Shown: positions 53,677 to 62,871, numbered from the stretch's first letter. The stretch is 64,000 bases of DNA from PALSA-188 sp963720075 (GCA_963720075.1 CAVREG010000016.1:124001-188000); one strand, 5' to 3'. Notes: generated from the sequence alone by a model not told the origin. Numbers and translations are program-made.

Positions 53677-53982
53677 ATGCCGATGAAAAGCCCGCCGCAC
53701 CCCGGGCGCAGTATCCGAGCCGCGTGTCTTGAACCCTTGGGCCTGTCCATCGCAGAGGGAGCGGAAGTCCTTGGCGTTACCCGGCAAACACTCAACAACG
53801 TCGTCAACGGCAAGTCAGGGATCAGCCCGGAGATGGCGATCCGGCTTTCGAAGGCGTTTGGCAGTACGCCCGAAACGTGGCTACGGATGCAGCTTGCGTA
53901 TGATCTAGCACAGGCCCGAAAAGACGAGAGCAAAATCAAGGTGCGCCGTCAGCATGGGCTTCAAGAACTACGTGCTCAGTGA
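53677..53982 (+). CDS. higA: HigA-family antitoxin
   Basis: A 101-residue antitoxin with PPHPGRSIRAACLEPLG and an XRE-type helix-turn-helix (about 28-60; VTRQTLNNVVNGKSGIS). It would block HigB and repress the operon through the palindrome at 53348-53363. It shares clear sequence features with the orphan antitoxin at 6776-7090. AGGAGC lies about ten bases before the ATG. Confidence 0.95.
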   Translation: MPMKSPPHPGRSIRAACLEPLGLSIAEGAEVLGVTRQTLNNVVNGKSGISPEMAIRLSKAFGSTPETWLRMQLAYDLAQARKDESKIKVRRQHGLQELRAQ

Positions 53983-54086
53983 CGGCGCCGGCGCACCACC
54001 AGCAAGCACTGTACGGACCCGGTTCACCCGGCACCTCTCCAGAGCTTGAAAGCGTAAGGTGGACCACCGCCACCCGCCCTTGCGGA

Positions 54087-55169
54087 TTATGTTCTCGGAA
54101 CCCTGAACCACCAGGCACCCCTGAAGTCTGCCTCCAGCCGTCCCTCATGGACCCATAGGGCAGCGAAGTGGCTGGCAAAAACGGAGGACCCGAAATTTCT
54201 GGCAAAGTATTCTCCGAGGCCTCGTTGATCGCGGTCTTGTAGAGCCTTGCTGTTGGATAGAGGAAACCAGTCATAACCGAAGTGTCTGAGACAAGCACCA
54301 ACCTGATCTGGACTGAGAGTCTTTGGCGTCTTTTTTTCCCCCGTCAGAACTGTCACCGAAAGGCCTTTAAAGATCACCCAGAACTCCTTGGCTTTCCCTC
54401 CAGGCCCAAGCGTCCAAAAAAGAGACTCTTCGTCGTTCTCTGCCATGCGTCGTAGACGCGGCGGAATTTCCTCTGCCCGATTTTCTAACTTTATGTCGCC
54501 GCTTTTGCTTCTCATGAAGAACGCGATTTCAAGATCGGCGATCCGCGGAAAACCCTTGCGCAACGAGTCGGAATATCCTCCCAGCAGTCTGCGAAAATGA
54601 CGAAGCACCCACAGGTACTTTTCAAAGGCGGTGCAATATTCGTCCGCACTCTTGTTGTCGCCAGCGACGACTCTCCCCGGTGGAATTGGGATTATGCGGC
54701 GACCGGCAAAGTCTACTAAATCAGACAAGCCATGTGCCGAACGGCTATCGTATATGCCCAACTCATTTTGGTCTGAGAGTGCCAAGACCTTGGCCGCCCG
54801 CCTGATACCTATCTTTGATAACTTAATCAGCTCGTAGGCGGCGTCAGCGATCAGATCCTGCTTCAGATACCGAAAGGAACGGCTCGTAGCTTGGCAGATT
54901 TCCTCCTCGGAGCATCCTGAGTCGGTTCCGAATCCCCATCGTATGACCCAATCGAAAGTCGCCTTTGACATAAACCCCTGCGCTGCCAACTCCTTCTGGA
55001 TTGCGTGCTCAAGCTCACCTCGTTTTTCCAGCGCGGCTTCTCCGGTAACACCACGCGGCCATTCATATTGGGATTTCCAGTCAAGAATGCGGTTTTTCAT
55101 TCGATCCAAAAAGCATCTCAAAGCCTCTCCATGCCGGTCGAGGAAGGCGCTCTCTGATTCAATGGCCAT
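54087..55169 (-). CDS. Unknown 360-aa protein next to higBA
   Basis: A 360-residue cytoplasmic protein with no membrane segment. A segment KLSKIGIRRAAKVLALSDQN followed by an Ile-Tyr-Asp-Ser-Arg motif near residue 150 resembles proteins with a helix-hairpin-type fold, where PGxGxxxASKxL is followed by DSRxxxAL. This is a weak resemblance. It ends near the higA gene but on the opposite strand. Such lone genes next to toxin-antitoxin loci are often accessory or defence genes, which is speculation here. I do not recognise the family. Confidence 0.6.
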   Translation of the reverse strand: MAIESESAFLDRHGEALRCFLDRMKNRILDWKSQYEWPRGVTGEAALEKRGELEHAIQKELAAQGFMSKATFDWVIRWGFGTDSGCSEEEICQATSRSFRYLKQDLIADAAYELIKLSKIGIRRAAKVLALSDQNELGIYDSRSAHGLSDLVDFAGRRIIPIPPGRVVAGDNKSADEYCTAFEKYLWVLRHFRRLLGGYSDSLRKGFPRIADLEIAFFMRSKSGDIKLENRAEEIPPRLRRMAENDEESLFWTLGPGGKAKEFWVIFKGLSVTVLTGEKKTPKTLSPDQVGACLRHFGYDWFPLSNSKALQDRDQRGLGEYFARNFGSSVFASHFAALWVHEGRLEADFRGAWWFRVPRT

Positions 55170-55347
55170 ACCCGAGAATGATAGCTCACTCCAGTCGTCC
55201 TGACTCGGGCGCCGGGCCAGAACTTAAGCAGAGGCGCGACCCTTGTCCCCGTGCGAGACCCGCGCCGTATAATCGGTTCCTTATATTCGTCGACGCGCGT
55301 TCGGCAGCTCCCTCTCGAATCCAGCGCCCGACGCACAGGGGATCATC

Positions 55348-56769
55348 ATGTCAACTCGTACCAAACCCGATACGCCAACCCCGATGAAAACGCGCACAGA
55401 AACCGACAGCATGGGACAAATCGAAGTCCCATCTCACGTCTATTGGGGCGCGCAAACGCAGCGGTCGCTTCTGCACTTCAACATCGGGCGAGACATTATG
55501 CCGCCGGAGCTGATCCACGCATTTGGAATTCTGAAGAAAGCCTGCGCTCTCGTGAATCAGAATTTGGGCAAGCTTTCCACGGAGAAAGCAAAGCTGATCG
55601 TGCAGGCTGCTGACGAAGTCATCGCCGGCAAGCTTGACGATCAGTTTCCGCTACGCATTTGGCAGACCGGTAGCGGCACCCAAACGAACATGAATGTAAA
55701 CGAGGTCATCTCCAACCGCGCCATTGAGCTTGTAGGCGGCGTGATGGGGACAAAGAAGCCGATTCATCCCAATGACGATGTGAACATGTCGCAATCGTCG
55801 AACGACACGTTTCCTACGGCCATGCATATCGCCGCGGCGGAGCGAGTAAAGAACGCGCTGATTCCTGCGATCAAGAGTGTTCATCATGCGATCGAGGCGA
55901 AGGCGGAAGAATTTAAAGACGTAGTGAAGATTGGCCGCACCCATCTGCAGGATGCGGTTCCGCTAACCTTCGGGCAGGAATTCGGAGGATGGGCCTCTCT
56001 GTTAGAACGCGACATTAAGCGGTTGGAACAAGTTCTCGATGGCCTCTACGACCTCGCAATTGGAGGGACTGCTGTCGGCACGGGACTGAACGCACCGCCC
56101 GAATTCGCAGAGCGTGCCGCAAAGAAGATCGCCGAACTCACGGAACTTCCCTTTCGCTCGCATCCGAATAAATTTGCGGCGCTCTCGGCGCACGATGAGA
56201 TTGTGTTCGCCCAAGGCGCGCTTGAAACGCTGGCTGCATCGTTCATGAAAATTTCAAATGACATTCGCTGGCTGGCTTCCGGTCCCCGATGCGGTTTGGG
56301 GGAACTGTCTATTCCAGAGAACGAACCTGGTTCATCCATCATGCCCGGCAAGGTGAATCCGACACAGTGCGAAGCCATGACGATGGTGTGCGCGCAAGTG
56401 CATGGCGCAACGGCTGCGGTCGGATTCGCGGGATCGCAAGGAAATTTCGAACTCAACGTTTTTAAGCCGGTGATTATTTACAACTTCCTGCACTCGGTAA
56501 CTTTGCTTGCCGACGCCTGTCACGGCTACGTCGAATACATGATTAAAGGGATCGAAGTTGACCGCACCAAAGTTGACTGGTATGTGAAGAACTCGTTAAT
56601 GCTGGTCACGGCGCTAGCTCCGAAAGTTGGATATGACAAGGCCGCCAAAATCGCCCACACTGCGCACGTGGAGAAGACCAGTTTGCTTGAGGCGGCTTTG
56701 AAGTTGGGGTATTTGACGCGGGAAGAGTTCGATCAACTGATGAAGCCGGAGAAGATGACCGGGCCCTAA
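55348..56769 (+). CDS. fumC: Fumarate hydratase, class II
   Basis: FumC reversibly hydrates fumarate to malate in the citric acid cycle. The 473-residue protein has all key segments: TGSGTQTNMNVNEV near residue 108, the SSNDTFPTAMH region, GRTHLQDAVPLT with the catalytic His, and the fumarase signature GSSIMPGKVNP near 329. A second ATG (55384) would remove 12 poorly conserved residues and may be the true start. A repeat-type hairpin follows. Confidence 0.97.
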   Translation: MSTRTKPDTPTPMKTRTETDSMGQIEVPSHVYWGAQTQRSLLHFNIGRDIMPPELIHAFGILKKACALVNQNLGKLSTEKAKLIVQAADEVIAGKLDDQFPLRIWQTGSGTQTNMNVNEVISNRAIELVGGVMGTKKPIHPNDDVNMSQSSNDTFPTAMHIAAAERVKNALIPAIKSVHHAIEAKAEEFKDVVKIGRTHLQDAVPLTFGQEFGGWASLLERDIKRLEQVLDGLYDLAIGGTAVGTGLNAPPEFAERAAKKIAELTELPFRSHPNKFAALSAHDEIVFAQGALETLAASFMKISNDIRWLASGPRCGLGELSIPENEPGSSIMPGKVNPTQCEAMTMVCAQVHGATAAVGFAGSQGNFELNVFKPVIIYNFLHSVTLLADACHGYVEYMIKGIEVDRTKVDWYVKNSLMLVTALAPKVGYDKAAKIAHTAHVEKTSLLEAALKLGYLTREEFDQLMKPEKMTGP

Positions 56770-56782
56770 GCCCTTTCCCTCA

Positions 56783-56831
56783 GTCATCCCGAAGTCCCCC
56801 GCGTTCTCTCCATCGGAGACTTCGGGATGAC
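56783..56831. terminator. Hairpin between fumC and the EamA gene
   Basis: A perfect 14-bp inverted repeat, GTCATCCCGAAGTC (56783-56796) with GACTTCGGGATGAC (56818-56831), separated by 21 bases. It lies between two convergent genes, so it may end transcription from both sides. The arms belong to the dispersed TCATCCCGAAG repeat family of this genome. Confidence 0.7.
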
Positions 56832-56848
56832 AAACAAATGGGCGTAAA

Positions 56849-57802
56849 TCAATCCCCTTCAGCGACCGACAACCCAACCCTTTCGCGCGCACCGCTGCTT
56901 TTCTTCGGCGTCGTCGTGATCGTAATCACGCTGGTTAGAATCAGGAGCGTTCCCAGAATAGTGCGGCCTCCGAGTGCTTCGCCGGCGACAAAGTAACCGA
57001 GGATCACTGCTACCACAGGATTTACGTATGCGTATGTGCCGACTCTGGTCGGCGACTCGTAATGCAGCAGCCAGACATAAGCGGTGAATCCCGCAATCGA
57101 ACCCGCGGTTATTAGATAGATCAATGCGAACCAAACGGTGCGCGAAACCGCCTGCGGATGGAATCCCGCAAATTCGCCGGTAACGGCGGCGAGCACGATC
57201 AACTGCACTCCTCCCGCGAGCATCTGGGCGGCGGCGCTCATGGGCTTTGAGTCAGGAAGCGGAATTCGGCGGGTAACAATTGCCGCGACCGACCAACTGA
57301 AAGACGCGACAATCAAAGCAGTAGCACCCACACGATCAATCGGAAGTTCGCCGAGGCTGAGCGAATGATTCATTAACACTGCAACCCCGGCAATCCCAAT
57401 GAGTAGAGCCAGGGCCAGGCGAAGCGTAAGCCGCTGCGTTCGCAAACAAACGATTTCCAGCAGAGTCATGAATACGGGAATGCTTGCCAGTATCACGGCT
57501 GCGATGCCCGAGGGCACTCGCTGCTCTGCCCAAAACAAGCAGCCATAGTCGAAAACAAAAATTACTGTCCCAAGCAGCGCAGCTCCCACCCACTGCTTGC
57601 GGGTCGGGGACGGCGTGCCAGTTGCCCGCATCCATCCGTACAAAATTATCCCTGCGGCAAAAAATCGCAGGCCCGCGAGAAGAAATGGCGGCACCTCATG
57701 CACGCCCACGCGGATTGCCAGAAATGTGGATCCCCACACAAAATAGATCGTGGCAAAGGCCAGCAGAATCTTCCACGATGGCGGACGGAGTGTGCTTTCC
57801 AT
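56849..57802 (-). CDS. EamA-family (DMT) transporter
   Basis: A 317-residue membrane protein with ten predicted helices in two EamA repeats (about 10-140 and 155-290). Typical phrases are FVWGSTFLAIRVG near residue 22 and SPTRVGTYAYVNPVVAVILGY near 250. It would export a small metabolite or amino acid; the substrate is unknown. It is convergent with fumC. Confidence 0.92.
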   Translation of the reverse strand: MESTLRPPSWKILLAFATIYFVWGSTFLAIRVGVHEVPPFLLAGLRFFAAGIILYGWMRATGTPSPTRKQWVGAALLGTVIFVFDYGCLFWAEQRVPSGIAAVILASIPVFMTLLEIVCLRTQRLTLRLALALLIGIAGVAVLMNHSLSLGELPIDRVGATALIVASFSWSVAAIVTRRIPLPDSKPMSAAAQMLAGGVQLIVLAAVTGEFAGFHPQAVSRTVWFALIYLITAGSIAGFTAYVWLLHYESPTRVGTYAYVNPVVAVILGYFVAGEALGGRTILGTLLILTSVITITTTPKKSSGARERVGLSVAEGD

Positions 57803-57918
57803 GGGGTGATGACTCGCTGTTTAGAACTGGTTCATGGCACCGCGTTGAACCAAATGGTGGGTCAATTATAAAGAGGGGAAGGCATGCCAGCAGGACCGTT
57901 CTCCATCCCAAACCTTGA

Positions 57919-57970
57919 GTCATCCCGAAGACCCCACGCTTTCGCCAGCGGGGCGAGGGATCTGGCGCGG
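57919..57970. repeat. Dispersed repeat, TCATCCCGAAG...GAGGGATCT type
   Basis: A 52-base unit (GTCATCCCGAAGACC ... CAGCGGGGCGAGGGATCTGGCGCG) with the same order of motifs as that at 51618-51669, and an arm in common with the hairpin at 56783. It is upstream of the EamA gene on its opposite strand. Confidence 0.68.
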
Positions 57971-58095
57971 ACAACCTTGGTGTGCTGCGGGATCTTTTAG
58001 GATGAACTTGTTTGATGTTGTTTCCAGAGGGCGGGCTGAGCATTCATCCGAAGCGCAGCGTCGGAAGCCGATAGTCTCATCCGACGCCACCGCCG

Positions 58096-58278
58096 CTAAC
58101 TCTTGTCGAGAACTGCTATGACTCCGTTCAAATTGGAAGCAGCGATGCGTAAGGTGTCCGCCAGCCGTTTCTTTTCGTCGCCGTCCATCGCAGGAACGGC
58201 CGCGCTTATGCGGCGAAGGGTGGTATTGATGTCGTCAACGTAGTTGATCAGGCGAATCAGTTCTCCGGTAGCTGCCAT
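58096..58278 (-). CDS. Small helical protein (60 aa)
   Basis: A 60-residue ORF (MAATGELIRLINYVDD and so on), amphipathic and charged, with a central DGDEKKRLADTLRIAA helix. An ATG start and clean composition suggest a real small protein, but it has no recognisable family and no operon partner. Confidence 0.5.
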   Translation of the reverse strand: MAATGELIRLINYVDDINTTLRRISAAVPAMDGDEKKRLADTLRIAASNLNGVIAVLDKS

Positions 58279-58600
58279 AAAAAGATTCTGCTCCTGTAAG
58301 CCGATCGAGTAGTGCTCGGGAATTTATGATTCGCGAGCGAAATGCCAACCTGTGCCAACAATCCCATTCTCAACGCTCGGAGGTATTTAGTAAAGGTACA
58401 GAGGTAGCTGCAGTGATGCGGGGCTGAGTCACTTACCGCCGCACGCCGAGGTCGCCACGAATAAAAAGTAAAGACCGCAGATTGGGCATTGTCTCCTTAT
58501 CTCCGCGATCTCTGCGTGCTCTGCGGTGCATTAGTATTAATTAATACGGAGACCAAGAGGGCTGATAACTGATTCAAATCAGCCACCATGCCTATCGCTA
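58279..58600. other. Intergenic region with repeat remnant
   Basis: 322 bases with no supported gene. Bases 58499-58533 (CTCCGCGATCTCTGCG, then GCTCTGCGGTGC) resemble the widespread CTCTGCGG-type dispersed repeat. Nothing else is identified. Confidence 0.5.
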
Positions 58601-59494
58601 ATGGTACCCATTCATCCTTTTAATTTGTCTTTTGGACCTCTGGATCATCTAATTGGATACATGAGTGAAAAGCCCTTAAAACGCTATATTTTTGCAAGCG
58701 ATTTTGATCAAACCCTTACTTTCAACGATTCCGGATATGTTTTGAGCGAATTGGCCGGCATTCCGACAGCTGAGTTCGAACGCAAAGCACAGGGAATGGC
58801 GAAGTTAAATTTGGTGCAGCAGGGTGCGGAACTTGCCTATCTGGTCCTGCACGATCCGGAGTTTCAAAGCCGTGTGCGCAAAGAGCATTTATATGAGGTA
58901 GGCAAGCGCATCCGGTTGAAAGAGAATATCTCTCTTCTCTATGAAATTCTTAAGACGGGAATTGAGGGTTACTGCTTCGATTTTTATGTCTTGTCTGCGG
59001 CGCCGGTTGAAGTTATTCAATCCGCGCTCGAGGGAATCGTTCCCGCGGATCATATTTTCGGCACAGAATTCCGCTATACCGATACGGGTCAAATCCGATC
59101 TATCGCACGCGCTACTGCGGGATACGGGAAAGTAGCTGCGCTCGATCAGTTGCAGGCGCAACAGCAAGTCGGGCCGGACCATATTGTTTATGTGGGTGAC
59201 GGAAGCTCCGACGTCCATGTAATGCTGCATGTGAATGTTCGCGATGGATTCACGATTGCCGTTTCCGAGGCAAAACATGTTTCTCAAGTCGCCAAGCGGA
59301 CCATACTTAGCAGCGACGCTCTTGCCGTGCTAGCGCCCATTCTGGAAGATGTAGTGGGATGGCCGAGGCTTCGCATCCGCGAGTTCTTCGAATCCTACGG
59401 AATACTCATTCAAGAATGGGAAAGGGTGCGAACAGATTGGCTCACGCTTAGGGTAGCCGAACCTCACCAGTCCAAGGCCGCAATTGCAAAGTGA
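58601..59494 (+). CDS. HAD-superfamily phosphatase (phosphoserine phosphatase-like)
   Basis: A 297-residue hydrolase. The nucleophile motif FASDFDQTLTFND (about 31-43; DxDxT) is clear. The motif II Ser region is FYVLSAAPVEV near 130, and motif III/IV is VYVGDGSSDVHVML near 197 with the metal-binding Asp pair. It is likely to dephosphorylate a small metabolite. An ATG at 58661 (MSEKPLKRYIF) is an alternative start that removes 20 non-conserved residues. No operon partner. Confidence 0.88.
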   Translation: MVPIHPFNLSFGPLDHLIGYMSEKPLKRYIFASDFDQTLTFNDSGYVLSELAGIPTAEFERKAQGMAKLNLVQQGAELAYLVLHDPEFQSRVRKEHLYEVGKRIRLKENISLLYEILKTGIEGYCFDFYVLSAAPVEVIQSALEGIVPADHIFGTEFRYTDTGQIRSIARATAGYGKVAALDQLQAQQQVGPDHIVYVGDGSSDVHVMLHVNVRDGFTIAVSEAKHVSQVAKRTILSSDALAVLAPILEDVVGWPRLRIREFFESYGILIQEWERVRTDWLTLRVAEPHQSKAAIAK

Positions 59495-59628
59495 ATTCCC
59501 GTCGCTTTGAATTGGCCGCCTCTGACGCCTCAGGAGTATAATTCTGGCGAGGCTCTGTCGGGGTCTGCACAGCGCCGGCCCGGAACCAACCCGGGGGCCT
59601 CGGCTCGAGAGCACTAGCGAGGTGGCTT

Positions 59629-59901
59629 ATGTCAACGTTGCTTTGGCCGCTGGTAGCTTGGGGAGTTCTCACTTCCATCCTGATCATCCTCCTCATATAC
59701 CGCAGCACACTGACAATGCAGGAAGACTCTCAACTGTTCCTCACCGAATCAGAATCGCATATGGAAAAGGAACAAATTGAGATCATGAGAAAAGTAAATA
59801 AACTTGGCCCCGTCGTGAAATGGTTGGGGGCCATCTCCGCGCTTTTGATTTTGTCCATTGGCGGAGTAGCTATTTACCAGGGACTAAGCCAGGTCCAGTA
59901 G
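59629..59901 (+). CDS. Small two-helix membrane protein
   Basis: A 90-residue protein. Helices at about 5-24 and 64-85 flank a charged, helical loop (about 28-60; EDSQLFLTESESHMEKEQIEIM). The ATG start follows GAGGTGGCTT. I do not recognise a family. Confidence 0.6.
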   Translation: MSTLLWPLVAWGVLTSILIILLIYRSTLTMQEDSQLFLTESESHMEKEQIEIMRKVNKLGPVVKWLGAISALLILSIGGVAIYQGLSQVQ

Positions 59902-59980
59902 CTGGCCATTTATCAAGAAACTTCTCGCCTCGGGAAATCACTGTCCTCCGCTCAGCGGATCCACTTAAGCGCAAATCAAA

Positions 59981-60066
59981 TGGTGCCGGGAGGGGGGTTC
60001 GAACCCCCACGCTTATTAGGCACAGGCTCCTAAGACCTGCGTGTCTGCCAATTCCACCATCCCGGC
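59981..60066 (-). tRNA. tRNA-Leu (TAG)
   Basis: On the minus strand, a long-variable-arm tRNA: GCCGGGA acceptor, D arm TGGTGGAATTGGCAGACAC, anticodon loop CTTAGGA with TAG (60030-60032), long variable arm TGCCTAATAAGCG, T arm GGGGGTTCGAACCCCC and acceptor TCCCGGC. The discriminator is A and CCA is encoded at 59981-59983. Confidence 0.95.
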
Positions 60067-60400
60067 CTGACAATATCTTAGCGGATTTTCAACCGGATTC
60101 CATCGCCAGGAATCGAGATTTTGTGACTCAATCTGTCCGGGGGCCAGCACGATAAATATTCTAACCAGCCACAGGATATCTCGAAGAAGAATCCCGGGCA
60201 GCATGGCTCGGGGAGTATGACAAGAATGAGAAGGGAGGAGAAAGCGAACCAAAGCGTCGCGTCTCCTAACATCAACTAGAGCATCTGAGGAGCCCCGGAT
60301 CGGCCGGGGCGTTTTATTTGCTTCAAGGCCGTGTACGGAAGCGAATTTCGATGGCTAAACTCTTCCCTCTTTTCGGCTGTCCCGCTAAACTAATTAACCT
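60067..60400. other. Intergenic region with possible small RNA
   Basis: 334 bases with no protein gene. It has an internal arm pair GGAGA (60235-60239) and TCTCC (60261-60265), and a strong terminator at 60292. A short RNA ending there is possible; see findings. Confidence 0.4.
60292..60319 (+). terminator. Intrinsic terminator
   Basis: A GC-rich 7-bp stem GCCCCGG (60292-60298) and CCGGGGC (60304-60310), loop ATCGG, followed by GTTTTATTT. The nearest plus-strand gene ends at 59901, about 390 bases upstream with the antisense tRNA-Leu in between, so it may terminate an unannotated RNA. Confidence 0.75.
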
Positions 60401-60697
60401 ATGGCGAATCCAACACAGCCCAATATCAGATTGGTGAACAATCCCGAATATCGTGAAAGCTACGCCAATAGCGTGCAAGTCCGGGTAAATGTTTGGGATT
60501 TTTTTCTAGTCTTTGGCACCATGATGCAGCAAAGCGAGAACCAGGTCGAGGTTCATAATTTTCAAGGCATTTATTTGAGCCCACAGCAGGCGAAAGCTCT
60601 GATGGCAATTTTGCAGCAGAACGTGGGGAACTATGAAACCACGTTTGGAGAGATCAAGCTCGATCCGCGAATGAATCCTTCAGGGCCCGTACACTGA
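60401..60697 (+). CDS. DUF3467 protein
   Basis: A 98-residue protein of the DUF3467 family, recognised by the phrases PEYRESYANSVQVRVNVWDF, FGTMMQQSENQVEV and a final AKALMAILQQNVGNYE. The family is widespread with unknown function. The next gene starts 12 bases later, so the two may be cotranscribed. Confidence 0.88.
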   Translation: MANPTQPNIRLVNNPEYRESYANSVQVRVNVWDFFLVFGTMMQQSENQVEVHNFQGIYLSPQQAKALMAILQQNVGNYETTFGEIKLDPRMNPSGPVH

Positions 60698-60708
60698 ACG
60701 CGCCTGGC

Positions 60709-62325
60709 GTGAAAAATGACTCGCGTAGCGCCGATGAAATATACCGGCTGCATCCGGCGCTGATATTTTCGCTCTTCTTCCTCGCGCTTTTGCTGCTGCA
60801 TATTTCACTTCTGCGGCTGCCATATTTTTGGGACGAAGCCGGTTATTACATACCGGCGGCGCGTGATCTGCTTCTAACCGGATCGCTAATTCCACATTCC
60901 ACTCCTTCGAACGCCCACCCGCCTTTAGTGATGACGTATCTGGCGCTGTGCTGGAAAGTTGCCGGCTTCTCTTTGGTGGCCACGCGCATCGCCATGCTCG
61001 CGGTGGCCGCATTCGCGCTGACAGGATTATTTCGACTTGCGCGCCGCGTGGCCAATCTCGAGGTCGCGATTGCTTCGACTGTTTGCACTGCACTTTATCC
61101 GGTATTTTTCACGCAGAGCTCGCTTGCAGATCTGGACATGGCCGCGGCAGGATTTACTTTTTGGGCGCTGCTCGCGTATGTGGAGAATCGCAGGGGAGTA
61201 ACTGCGCTATGGTTCTCACTTGCGGTCCTCTCGAAAGAAACTGCGATTCTCGCGCCAGTATCGTTGCTGGCGTGGGAACTGCTGCGGCCGCGCCTGACGT
61301 TTTCGCGTGGCGCTTCGCGGGATTTAGCGAGAACGAACTGGCTGCTGCTTTTTCCTGCCGTTCCGCTCGGATTATGGTACGCATACCATTATCACGAGAC
61401 GGGATTCATTTTCGGCAATCCGGAATTTTTCCGCTATAACGTACAAGCGACCTTGCACCCGCTCCGAATCCTGCTCTCACTGCTAATGCGGCTTTGGCAG
61501 TGCGTGGGATATCTGGGCCTTTATGTGCTGACGGTTGCGGCGATGCTGTCAATGTGGCTGCCGCCATTGCGCGATGCCGGACATGAACGCGAGCGAATTC
61601 TTCCGGAAGTACAATTTGCATTTCTGGCCGTAATCGCCGGCTACGCGATTGCGCTGTCCGTGGTCGGCGGGGCGGTGCTGGCGCGCTACATGCTCCCGGT
61701 AGTTCCCCTGGTGATTATCGTCTGCGTTTCAACCATTCGCCGGAGAGCACACATGTGGCTGGGAGTTGTCGCAATCGTGGGTCTGGCATTCGTTGTAGCG
61801 CTTTTTGTGAACCCTCCCTATGGATTCTCGCTGGAAGACAATCTCGCGTATCGCGACTACATCGTGCTTCATCAACATGCCGAGAATTATGTCGAGGCGC
61901 ACTATCCGAATGCCCGAGTCCTGACCGCATGGCCGGCCAGCGACGAAGTGTCCCGAACTTATCTGGGATATGTGAAACACCCAATCAAGGTATTTCGCGT
62001 CGAGGATTTCACTCTTGATCAACTGATCTCTGCGAGCGAAGTTCGGTCGGAGTTTGACGTTGCACTGGTCTTCTCCACAAAATATGAACCGCCTCATTCG
62101 GTATTTGACCGACTGCACTTTTGGCAGGAATGGAAGGCACGTTTTTTCGGATACCACCGCGACGTGCCTCCATCCGCGGCGGCGCAAATTCTGGGAGGCC
62201 GCTTGGTCTATTTGGATCGCAGAGACGGCCAATGGATCGGAGTAATCGAGATGCAACAGATCGTCGAAGCTCGCGACCACACCCGCGCTCTAACCTGGGG
62301 GGGTGGCGCACCCTTCGCTTTTTGA
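60709..62325 (+). CDS. GT39-type membrane glycosyltransferase (PMT/ArnT-like)
   Basis: A 538-residue membrane enzyme that would transfer a sugar from a lipid-linked donor. The first periplasmic loop has the conserved acidic YFWDEAGYY (near 42-50), and ten or more hydrophobic helices follow to about residue 385. A C-terminal soluble part covers the rest. The start is a GTG. The final residues (WGGGAPFAF) are encoded by a hairpin repeat that also contains the stop codon, so the C-terminus appears to have been altered by repeat insertion. The acceptor is unknown. Confidence 0.88.
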   Translation: MKNDSRSADEIYRLHPALIFSLFFLALLLLHISLLRLPYFWDEAGYYIPAARDLLLTGSLIPHSTPSNAHPPLVMTYLALCWKVAGFSLVATRIAMLAVAAFALTGLFRLARRVANLEVAIASTVCTALYPVFFTQSSLADLDMAAAGFTFWALLAYVENRRGVTALWFSLAVLSKETAILAPVSLLAWELLRPRLTFSRGASRDLARTNWLLLFPAVPLGLWYAYHYHETGFIFGNPEFFRYNVQATLHPLRILLSLLMRLWQCVGYLGLYVLTVAAMLSMWLPPLRDAGHERERILPEVQFAFLAVIAGYAIALSVVGGAVLARYMLPVVPLVIIVCVSTIRRRAHMWLGVVAIVGLAFVVALFVNPPYGFSLEDNLAYRDYIVLHQHAENYVEAHYPNARVLTAWPASDEVSRTYLGYVKHPIKVFRVEDFTLDQLISASEVRSEFDVALVFSTKYEPPHSVFDRLHFWQEWKARFFGYHRDVPPSAAAQILGGRLVYLDRRDGQWIGVIEMQQIVEARDHTRALTWGGGAPFAF

Positions 62326-62445
62326 AGGGTGGGAAGTACCGTCATGCTGCCGGTTTTGTTGTCCGCATTTGCAAGACAGTATGGTCATTGACGCGGACGA
62401 TCCCTGGTTCGCCAAAAACGAAGGGTGGGCCACCCCAGATTAAGC
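62300..62445. repeat. Hairpin repeats of GGGTGGG type at the GT39 3' end
   Basis: An 8-bp hairpin CACCCTTC-GCTTTTT-GAAGGGTG (62309-62331) contains the GT39 stop codon (62323-62325). A second related element, GAAGGGTGGGCCACCCC, is at about 62421-62437. Both are kin to the repeats at 63150-63610. Confidence 0.65.
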
Positions 62446-62865
62446 TTCCGCGCCGCGTAGCAAGTGCCATGCCTCCATGTACGCTCCGTACTTTGAAACT
62501 TTCATGTGTGGCGATAGGATCACGTTTCTGGTGAATTTTGAAATCACGTCCGCGGGAAAAATGTACCAGACGTTTTTTGGGATGACGTAGATGGCGAGGA
62601 AGTCAATTTCTCCCCTGGTGTAGGGCCGGTCATTGATATGGTAGGCATACGAATTCCGTTTTAGACAAACGGTGGATTTGACCTGGACGCGCACGAACGT
62701 CCCGGCGTATTCGACGATAAAATCGTAGCGGCAACTGTCTCCCCAGGGCTTGCTGACGGAGAGTCCGTGCTCCGAGGCGCGAGCCATGAAGCGCAACTCT
62801 GCCCACTCTCCGCGCTGTTTGTTTTGTTTGATACTTTCCCCGGTAATTTCCATGAAGACGTTCAC
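62440..62865 (-). CDS. PD-(D/E)XK family protein (group I intron endonuclease-like, PDDEXK_5 type)
   Basis: A 141-residue protein. The nuclease-like core is KQRGEWAELRFMARA (Glu near residue 20-23), a WGDSCRYDFIVEY strand with the catalytic Asp near residue 48, and VRVQVKST (QxK near 61). This is the pattern of the PDDEXK_5 family linked to group I introns and found as stand-alone genes in many bacteria. Start: GTG at 62865 or the ATG four codons in (62853); GGAG lies before both. An intrinsic terminator is just upstream. Confidence 0.82.
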   Translation of the reverse strand: MNVFMEITGESIKQNKQRGEWAELRFMARASEHGLSVSKPWGDSCRYDFIVEYAGTFVRVQVKSTVCLKRNSYAYHINDRPYTRGEIDFLAIYVIPKNVWYIFPADVISKFTRNVILSPHMKVSKYGAYMEAWHLLRGAEA

Positions 62866-62871
62866 TCCAAT

